From positions 31,952,971 through 32,016,970 of the forward strand of contig NC_135214.1 of NCBI RefSeq assembly GCF_052324685.1: a stretch of 64,000 nt of DNA, written 5' to 3'. The notes under the pieces were generated by a model. The model was not told the origin of the DNA. It did not search any database and saw nothing but the letters and a program-made list of their open reading frames with translations. Every line of letters starts with the position of its first letter. Position 1 is the stretch's first letter. Of this stretch, positions 45,403 through 64,000 are shown piece after piece. The position numbers and the translations under genes were made by a program. Origin of the DNA: Brachyhypopomus gauderio. Its lineage: Eukaryota > Chordata > Actinopteri > Gymnotiformes > Hypopomidae.

Positions 45403-46625
45403 ATCATAGGCGCTGATAATTTCTACGATGCTATTGAGGACATGATCGGCTACAGACCAAATGGTTGGATGAAATGGAGTTGGATGCTGATTACCCCTGT
45501 ACTCTGTGTGGTAAGTGTGTGTATGTGTTCAGGTAGATGATCTCTAGGTTATTATTGTGTCTTTTGGGTTTATTATTTTCCCATAATGACTTTCTGCACC
45601 ATTTTAGGGCTGTTTTGTCTTCTCGTTGGTGAAATACAAGCCTCTAACCTATAACAAGGTATATGAGTATCCTGATTGGTCGATTGGAGTGGGCTGGTCT
45701 TTGGCATTGGCCTCCATGATCTGCATCCCCATGGTGGTCGTTGTCAAAATTATCCAATCAGACGGCTCACTGATAGAGGTAATTGTCAACATTTGATTTA
45801 ATTGACCCATAAGCAAGTCAGAATAAAGCCTGCCTAACATTATAAAACTGAGAACATATATTTCCTTGTCATATTGGCATCATGTCCTTGTGTCTTATGT
45901 GAAAATGCATCTTTTGTCTTTACAGACATTGGTACTCTAAATGTAAACATACCATTTAAAGTAGATTTTTCATAAACTCTTAGAATTTTCATCTACTCTT
46001 TCTAGTGAATAGTTTGGGATGGGCCATGATGTAGTAACCATGCAATTGACTATCATGCTCCCATGTTAATTCATTTAACCTTTAACACAACCCACTGCGT
46101 CCCAGTGCTCTGCAGAGGCAGCGTCTGTGGCAAAGCTAAAAAATCTCATTAAGTCTGCTTTTGACACTTTCAGCACACAGCAGTTTTTACTAGAAACAGT
46201 AAAGACTTAAGTGTTCTCACTGTATCAAACAATGAATAATTAATCAAGAATCAAACAGAAAATTGCAATCTTGGGTTATATTTTGTAGTCACAAGCATTA
46301 ATACAAACCTCACATTTCTTTTACTATTTATTTATCATTATTTAAACTTTCCTAGGGAAACAATAATAGAAATTCAACTAATTCCAAATGCATATACCTG
46401 GTTTTATGCATGGTGTCTGTTTAGCTATGCCTGTCTTATGAATGACCACGTGTGCCTCGCCCCCTCCAGCGGATCAAGGCTGTAGCCGCCCCGGTGAAGG
46501 GAGGAGCCAGCTCACGCCCCAAAGAGTACAGCCTGAAGAACAGCGAACTTCTCCACCCACTTGACCCCAACGGCACTTACTCCCTCACCAAACCAACTCA
46601 CACCATCGTAGAAACCACAATGTGA
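34258..46625 (+). CDS. slc6a6: SLC6A6, Na+/Cl- dependent taurine transporter (13 coding exons)
   Basis: Coding exons: 34258-34486, 35098-35232, 38036-38270, 38610-38742, 39313-39447, 40075-40178, 40370-40494, 41031-41143, 43649-43786, 44249-44351, 45410-45510, 45608-45778, 46470-46625. Frame is kept throughout: 625 residues (human 620). The first 77 residues are nearly identical to human TauT, with the SLC6 TM1 motif NVWRFPY at 63-69. Extracellular loop 2 (about 155-199) has the disulphide pair C162/C171 and sequons at N179, N187 and N190. Later SLC6 landmarks include [16 protein letters not shown] and [12 protein letters not shown]. The protein imports taurine with Na+ and Cl- at the plasma membrane, acting as an osmolyte and retinal or neural transporter. 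The C-terminal 50 residues differ from mammals, but the tail (IVETTM) is kept. The exon 1 donor is weak (GTCCGT). Confidence 0.97.
37212..37332. mobile_element. Small inverted-repeat element (MITE-like)
   Basis: Ends of about 24 bp, CCCRTGTGTCTACAG then TCTTYRTTCCAG, face each other across a 121-bp unit, with one base gap and two substitutions between arms. No clear target duplication is visible. Confidence 0.65.
37992..38022 (+). repeat. (GT)n microsatellite at an SLC6A6 acceptor
   Basis: It ends 13 bases before the exon at 38036. The intervening sequence is TTGTGTGTGTCAG, so there is no pyrimidine tract. Confidence 0.93.
38953..39142 (+). mobile_element. tRNA-derived SINE in SLC6A6 intron 5
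   Basis: The head carries pol III promoter boxes: an A box TGGTTAGGGA (about 38961-38970) and a B box GGTTTGATCCC (38997-39007). The body contains CCTGAGCAAGGCCCTTAACC and AAGTCGCTCTGGATAAGGG followed by TCTGCCAAATGCC, which is typical of fish SINEs. The tail ends in AAATGTAAATGTAA. It lies in the sense orientation of the host gene, within the 570-base intron. Confidence 0.9.
40186..40369 (+). repeat. GT/GC alternating tracts in SLC6A6 intron 7
   Basis: Alternating purine-pyrimidine DNA (GTGTGCGCGCGTGCGTGCG) follows the donor, and a GTGTGCGCGC-to-GTGTGTGTAG tract leads to the exon at 40370. This pattern is favourable for Z-DNA. Confidence 0.8.
41144..43648 (+). other. SLC6A6 intron 9 with AC tract at start and TG tract at end
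   Basis: The (AC)n run at 41171-41209 lies 27 bases after the donor. A (GT)n run at 43627-43642 lies 6 bases before the acceptor. In between are a C-tract MITE (41305-41424), AC tracts at 42983-43011 and 43421-43459, and a GCACCTTTCACAAACTCAAG stretch near 43500 that resembles a dispersed fish repeat. Confidence 0.85.
41305..41424. mobile_element. C-tract hAT MITE, copy 2, TSD CATACACA
   Basis: It starts CACGGACATAATTTGG and ends CAAAATGACATCCATG, with CATACACA on both sides (41297-41304 and 41425-41432). At 120 bp its interior shares CCCCCAGTTTTTACGGTTAA with the other copies. The ends have drifted slightly. Confidence 0.9.
44550..44706 (+). repeat. AC microsatellites in SLC6A6 intron 11
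   Basis: (AC)n tracts at 44550-44603 and 44687-44706. A shorter one at 44360-44372 lies beside the donor. Confidence 0.93.
44875..45065. mobile_element. MITE-like element with CTCCAGTCCTG ends
   Basis: The left end CTAGCTCCAGTCCTGCAG is mirrored on the right by CTGCCAGGACTGGAGTCTAG, differing by two single-base gaps. The 190-bp unit has no coding capacity. It is followed by a hAT-like GTGGCCAACCTGCGGCTC stretch at about 45073-45090. Confidence 0.65.
45334..45396 (+). repeat. (GT)n microsatellite at an SLC6A6 acceptor
   Basis: A run of about 62 bases ending 13 bases before the exon at 45410. Confidence 0.95.
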
Positions 46626-48848
46626 GACTCTCTGTGAGAGATCCCCACCCCTTTATACTTTCTACCCCCCCTTCCCCCTTTCTACCCCCCTCCGTTCAGC
46701 TTGACTGCCCCTTCCTTTCTCTGCACTAGTATATCCTAGTTGTAAAGGAGGTTAAAAAAAAACTCTTATATTAACATATTTTATTCTTGCTGTTTAGGAC
46801 ATTTATTATTATTATTATTATTACTGTTGTTTGATTATTAATGTTATTAGGATATTTTATCACTGTAATCACTGATATTACTAATATTTGTTTGGGTCTG
46901 AAGTAATTTTTGCCATCAGAGATGCCTTGTCTGCACAAACAGAGCAAGAGACGGAGAGAGACAGGCGTCATTTAGAAGCACTTAAAGTTGAGCTTTGTTT
47001 TTTTTTTTAATAACAAAAACAGCAGTGAACTAAATGTGTGACTTTTTAAAGTAGTTTCTAATGAGCAGTTGTATAAGTGACTGTGACAGTACTCTTGTTG
47101 TACAGTAAGCTTTCCTGTACGTTGTTAATTCATTCTGAATCTGAATGTACCTCCGCTTTGTGCGGATGCTGTGCACTGCTTTCACACGCACATGACACAC
47201 AGATGTACAAACATCACATGCACACGCATACACACAGAGATATACACAATGCTAAGAGAGATAGGGCAGTGTGCACTTTTTTCTCAGTACTGTGCCCTTT
47301 TTAAACTCTAGTGATCACTGCCAGAGGAGATGTGCGTGCATGCACACACACACACACACACACACACAGTACATATATAGCCATCAAGTTATTCTAATGA
47401 TGTAGGCAGCTGCGCGTTTATATGCTATGTATTATTGGCATCTCTTCTCATTGAAAGAGGAGAGATTAAATCATTTTTTAATTTAAAATATAAGACACTG
47501 TTGCCTGACCATCATACCGCCGAGGGTAAGTTAGTGCAGAGTCGATCCATACCTCCATTATTCTGGAGGATCTTAGTCCAGTCCTTGGGTACTCCCTGCA
47601 AGTCCAGGCTTTTGATCCAACCAGTTCCTCATACATATGAACCAGATAATCTGAGAGCTCCAAGAGCTCTTGATTACCTAACCAAGTATGATGCGAGCTG
47701 AAACAGATTAAAGACGTAGGTGAGGGACTGGACTGAAAACCTCTGCATTACTGATATTGAGGAAAACTGCCCATTTTCCACTCAAGCTCTTTGGCCCTGA
47801 CGTGGTTTCTACACCTTAAGCCATGCTTTCCTTCCATCCACACCCATTCCTGAACCTCACCCTCAACTGTGACGAATCTTTGATTACCTATAACCCCTCA
47901 CTCCATATCTTGGTATCCCCAGACCCTGGCATTATCATATTGTTGGAGAGAACAAAGCACCTTTCTAAGTCACTGGGTCTGTTAATGTGTCTGCCAAACC
48001 GATAATGGTAAACATAGACCCTAGAGGTTCATGTCCTAAAACCCTATAGGTACCTGTGGCTTTACCTTCACGTCATGCTCCATGTCAACATTAGGCTTCA
48101 AGCCCTAACAATAAATTCCCTTTAGTTAGCCTAAGCATCAGATGTATTCCATTCATTTTAGTGTGGTAGGTTACTGTATCCACTTACAAATTACAATTCT
48201 TTCCCACCTAGTATTTTGTCTCAAGTCACACTTCCTTTTCAAATGAACCATTTTGTACTGTAAGTGATGTGAGCTGTCAACAGTTTGCCTATATGTTTCT
48301 GAAAGTGTTCAGAAATTTATATCTAAATGTTGGTTAGCATCAGCCTAAATGCAACTTGCCGTGTGCAATATTTGTAAACAAGTGGCTTTGTCCATTTTTT
48401 TAAAATAGTCATTTCCGCTTAATATGTAATAACACAAAAAACAGTGATATTCCAAAAAACAAAATGTCCATACACTGATCAAATGTATGGTAACTGAATT
48501 TGATTTAACAAACCTGAAACTCTTGTGCAACCAAAGTAGTTTTGTTACAAACTCAGTCCTTTTGAGATGCATATTGCATCATTTAGATCCAAAATAAAAA
48601 ATGTTTCCTCTTGGTACAAGCCTCCGTGTGGACTTTCTAATGACATTAAAATGATAAAAAAAACCATGCTCCTAATATATTAAAAAAGAACAATGTTTAG
48701 ATTTGTTAGCACCTCTTATCACAGCATAGAGCATATGTTATCAATGTAGTGTACGTGATACCTAACATTACCTGACCATGTCAGCTGCATTGAGATTATA
48801 TTATTTGGAAGACCAACGATAAAGGAACATTGATTATAACATGTACTA

Positions 48849-48972
48849 TATCCATCCATTATCAGTACCGGTTAATCCCGCTAGTCGAGGTCACAAGGGT
48901 TGGGGGGAGGGGTCTGGTATCACCGGGCGAAGGTAGGTACACCATGGGCAGGTCGGCAGTCCACCACATGTG
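48849..48972 (+). repeat. Interspersed repeat resembling a LINE 3' tail
   Basis: The order ATCCATCCATTATC, CCCGCTAGTCGAGGTCAC, CACCGGGCGAAGG, TACACCATGGGCAGGTCGGC, AGTCCACCAC is familiar from the 3' ends of teleost LINE families. No coding part is attached. Confidence 0.5.
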
Positions 48973-51327
48973 TTATATACAAGTACGTAAATAATATGTA
49001 GTATGTAAATATTATATTATTGTGGTGTCCTGGCAGAAGGCAGTATTTTTGCTTTTGAACACTGCTTTATTAAGCTCTGACATGATGCATAATTTTTATG
49101 TAAATAATAATACTGACTTTTCAGAAATCTCCCTTATTTAGTCTCCAACTATGAGTGGCTGGTTAGATTATTAGAAGGAAACAAGGAAAATCACCCCTCC
49201 CCTTTTCGTCTACTCTAGACTACACCCAAGTGCTATGATTTGCATATGCATAAATGAATGCTCCTTTTTATTGGTCTTTAATTTCTAAATTTCTATATAA
49301 ACTGAGACAGGAAGGCACATATACCTTTACCCCAAATATAATACAATTATATCCAAGTTGAGTGTTAGATGGCAAATATTATTTTATCAACTTGTGCTTT
49401 CTAGATGGAGCATTTTTACTTTTCTACAGTAGCTAAATATTATTTGGAGCCAAAAATGTCACGAAATTAAATAATTGTACTAACTAATTGGATCTTGCTA
49501 TTGTATAAACAAACCCAATAATGCAGAAAATGTACACTTTTAAATTTTGATTGTATGGGTACACCAAGAACACAGCGGTCACAATAAATGAGGTCCAGAG
49601 TACCAACCACGAATGCCACATTCCACCCATCAAGTGTATACAGTGGAGTGGCCTGATGAAATCCATTCACCAGAGTCCAAGAGGAATGGGAAAGACGTTG
49701 GCAAACTCGCAGAGAAGACCTGAGGGCGTTGTTGCTGCCAAGCACTAGGCGGGAGATCTGGTGGATACGGAATATTTCAGTATTTTAAGTTGGGGATTTT
49801 TGTGTCGATTCTGTTCAGATTGGCTGACTCTGCAACATACCAACATGTTTGAAAACTTTCCATATTCACTATATTTGTAACCACATGCAAGTTCATATTA
49901 TTCCAGAGGGTTAGCACCGTCATGCCAACAAGACATTTGGAAAAAATAACAGAATATGACAAAAGAATCTGGAAAGTTTCTGTTTGTAAGAATGGAATCA
50001 GATTTCCTCCAATTTCCTAAGCAAAGGGAGGAGACACAAAGTACTAGATGTTGACATGGCAATAGATTAATTCTCAGGATAAAAATGAGGTATTCGTTTT
50101 TATCTGTGACCTGGGTTTACAGTATAGTGTTTTCTAGAATTTGCTAGCATGAACATTTCATCAAGTAATTTTTATTATACAGTATGTTTCATTTACATGC
50201 CTATTTAAATGAAGCACTTTGCTTGCACAGCTGATGGAACATCTTGTTTCTCTGGAAACTGCAAATAGATGAACACACACACAGGAGTAACTGCAGTATG
50301 GTGTAGTAAAAGAGATAAAGGTAGTCAGTGAAGAAAGTTTTTCTTCAGGTCGTTTCAGACAGATGTCATTCAATAGACATGTCATTAATTGTCCATTCAA
50401 ATGCTTTGCTGCTGGAATTAAACCCTTAATTACGATGGTCAGGTAGATATTTTGAATTTGCAGGTCATTTTAATTTGTATGCTGCAGCAACAGTGAAGAC
50501 TGTTGCATATTCACAGTGTGAATGACCCTGTTGAGAACTGCTGTACCTTTGATTCAGCTCCTTCCTTCAGCAAAATGTTTTATTCCATGAATCCGAGTTG
50601 CTTTTCCCATGAAGCACATGTGAGCTAAAATACGGGGCCCGAGATGGCCTGTACTGAATTCCAGATGCTGCACCTTTCCCACGAGACGTGAGCTAAGTTA
50701 GTTAGCTAAAATGACAAGTGCATAATTAGAAGTTTAAGTAGCTGGAAATTACTGCGATCGGTTCCTCACTCAAAAAGTAGAGCCATGCTGAAATTCCATA
50801 TACAAGAATATACATATACAAGGCAGAATGTTTTGCAGTTTTTCACTTTTCCTTTATAGAGAACAAAGTGTTATTGAGCATGGCCCTACCAGTGTTGTTT
50901 ACACACACAACCAATCACACGGCTTCCTGAGTTACTTGGCGACAGTGGTCTGAACAGAGGGACGAGCAGTCCCTTTCATATCGAACCAAAGTAAAAAATT
51001 AATAAATTCCTGAGCTTCTTGAGTGATTCCAGTGATGTGAGACTTAAGTTCGCCACTACTTAAACTACTGGGTAATTAAAATAGTCCAAGTTTAAGCAAA
51101 GCTCTACTAAACTCTGCTGTTATTGAGGGGGGAAAAAACCTCACAAATCCAGATTTGTAATGCACAGTCTGTTCATGCTCATGTAGAACAGAAGCATATG
51201 TGAAGTCTACTACAGCCTTAAGAACCTTGCTGAATGTAGGTTGGACCTCACCCTTGATTCACATGCCCACCTGGAACTTTCCACAGTTGGTATATCTGTG
51301 TAAAATATAAAATACAACAGATTGACT

Positions 51328-51825
51328 TTTATTTATTTTTAAAAAATCAAGAATAAAGAAGTAATTCATATATACACATTGTCCCACAACACTCAAATCA
51401 CTGGTCAATAACAAATCACAGCTATGGGAGACATACACTTTAGTGCAATGTCAGTAAAACACAGATTTCAACTTCCCCCTTTGTAGTACAGTTGAAGGTT
51501 AAATCTACTCTTACCTTTCAAAAGGAATTCACATACATTGCTTAGCTGTTAGAATGAGCAGATCTGATGGGGTGCGTGGTTTCCCCATGCAGACACACAC
51601 CGGCATGTGAGGAGTGTTCCTTGGAGCTCACACTCACACCAGTGGTTTTACACACAACAGTTAAACTAGTCTTTAAAACAGTTTGCACCATACAGGGTTT
51701 TTAAAACACAACATGGGACTTTAATCAGCCTGGAGAAACAGCCCAAAATAACACGAGATAAAACACATCTGCATCACGTGCCTCAGACTGCAATTAATTT
51801 GCAGTTTTAAATTAAAATCTTTATT
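51328..51825 (-). other. Candidate GRIP2 poly(A) signals
   Basis: Minus-strand AATAAA hexamers occur at 51825-51820 and around 51337-51328, about 0.5 and 1.0 kb after the GRIP2 stop. Either could end the transcript. Confidence 0.35.
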
Positions 51826-52323
51826 CAACTATAAAAGAAACAAGGGGGAAAAGTACACGTGTGCCTCTCTCAGTAAGCAAATCCACTTATGGGTCGACTT
51901 ATGACCCAAATGGGTGGTCACATGCCTGGACTCAGCGGGTCAGAGTCGTCTCTGCACACACAGTGAATCCCACTGCCTCTCTACACTTTCAACATCTCAA
52001 AAACTTTACAACCAGAGGTAAAACGATCCTCAGGGGCACCGACAGTGAACAAAAACAATTGTGCAAGTTTGTGAAACTAAACCTATGAAGACAATGGTGT
52101 GTAAATAAAGTGCCTGGTGTGAACCGAGGAGTGAGCAGGTGCTAGGTGAAAGGTGCTTGGACAGGGGAGAGAAGTTGCAAACGCTGTAGAAAACTCAAAA
52201 CTTTCTTCAAAACTTATTTGCAGTGTGTATTTGGTGATGCTAAAACAAGTGACAAGATTCTTTAAATTTATCTCAGAGAGAGCGCGAGACCCTTTCCCCC
52301 AGTTCTCTGCCTACATTTTGAGG

Positions 52324-63456
<11,133 letters not shown>

Positions 63457-64000
63457 CTGAGAGGAGAGGAGAGAGAGAGATGAGATAAATTGTGTGTGAA
63501 AGACAAAGTGGGAACAAAGTGAATGAAAAAGAAACAGGTAGGGACAGAGGGAAGGTGAGTTCACCAAAATACAGAACAGCATATAAAAAGCAGGAATCAC
63601 ACAGTGTGGGGAGAAATGACAAACACATCAGAACTGTGGAAACAGATGGAATAAAGACGAGAGGAGACAATAGCGACAACAGTTGTTACAAAGCAGCTTT
63701 ACAAGTGTCCGAGTCCAAGCCCCCAGTGAGCAAGCCAAGGGTGACAGTGGCAAGGAAAAACTCCCTAAGAGCATGAAGAAGAAACTTTTAGAGGAACCAA
63801 GACTCTGGGAGGCAACCCATCCTCCTCTCCTCCCCATCCACCATATCAACAATTAAGGAGATACAAAAACAAAGAAAAGATGGGAAGGATAAATAAATCT
63901 CATTTTGGTGTGTATTTATATACACAAGTTCTCTATGTAATTCCTATTCACTCTTAAACATCTTGATGGTTGGTAACAGTCATAGCAGGAGAGAATTTGG
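63457..64000 (-). other. GRIP2 intron, partial, with dispersed fish repeat
   Basis: The region upstream of the first visible GRIP2 exon holds no PDZ2 first-half exon, so that exon lies outside. At about 63660-63835 there is a repeat marked by ACAAAGCAGCTTTACAAGTG and GACAGTGGCAAGGAAAAACT followed by CCCT, familiar as an interspersed element in many teleosts. Confidence 0.55.

Larger units (their letters stand above)
46626..52323. other. Convergent intergenic DNA between SLC6A6 and GRIP2
   Basis: Both 3'UTRs must end here. Candidate poly(A) signals are AATAAA at 48110 and 48593 for SLC6A6, and TTTATT (minus-strand AATAAA) at 51820 and 51328 for GRIP2. Also present are a short TTA run (46799-46823), an AC tract (47343-47369) and a repeat tail at 48849-48972. 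No other gene is recognised. Confidence 0.6.

Overview
The window is nuclear DNA of a bony fish, almost certainly a teleost. It holds vertebrate genes split by many short introns, very abundant (AC)n/(GT)n microsatellites, a fish-type tRNA-derived SINE, and many small hAT-like DNA transposons. I read the exons by matching open frames to the protein families and checking splice sites and codon phase by eye. All three gene models keep frame from end to end.

Layout. (1) 1-3620: upstream DNA with a repeated short motif and two CTCF-like sites in opposite orientation. (2) 3621-10198, + strand: complete ABTB1 (ankyrin repeats plus two BTB domains) in 12 coding exons, 476 residues. (3) 10.2-28 kb: gene-poor DNA with a Tc1-like relic (about 13.9-14.35 kb), a dense nest of DNA transposons (about 16.0-21.6 kb) and a Ty3/gypsy pol relic (about 22.1-24.2 kb). 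(4) 28.1-46.6 kb, + strand: SLC6A6 (taurine transporter), with a probable non-coding first exon ending at 28190 and 13 coding exons, 625 residues. (5) 46.6-52.3 kb: tail-to-tail intergenic DNA. (6) 52324-63456, - strand: the last 18 coding exons of GRIP2, from mid-PDZ2 through PDZ7 to the stop codon. Its 5' part lies beyond the right edge. SLC6A6 and GRIP2 are also convergent neighbours in human 3p25, which supports both names.

The three genes are functionally distinct: a BTB adaptor, a Na+/Cl- coupled taurine carrier and a multi-PDZ synaptic scaffold. One possible link is that the SLC6A6 C-terminus (E-T-T-M) looks like a class I PDZ ligand.

The most interesting signal is in the introns. On the sense strand of each gene, (TG)n tracts repeatedly sit next to 3' splice sites, and (AC)n tracts, where present at an intron end, sit next to 5' splice sites. 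The polarity flips on the DNA for the minus-strand gene. Several introns carry both tracts, so the pre-mRNA could fold with its two splice sites side by side. A second result is a set of transposon families whose ends and target-site duplications can be read exactly. One of them has 6-bp duplications, unlike the 8-bp duplications of its hAT neighbours.
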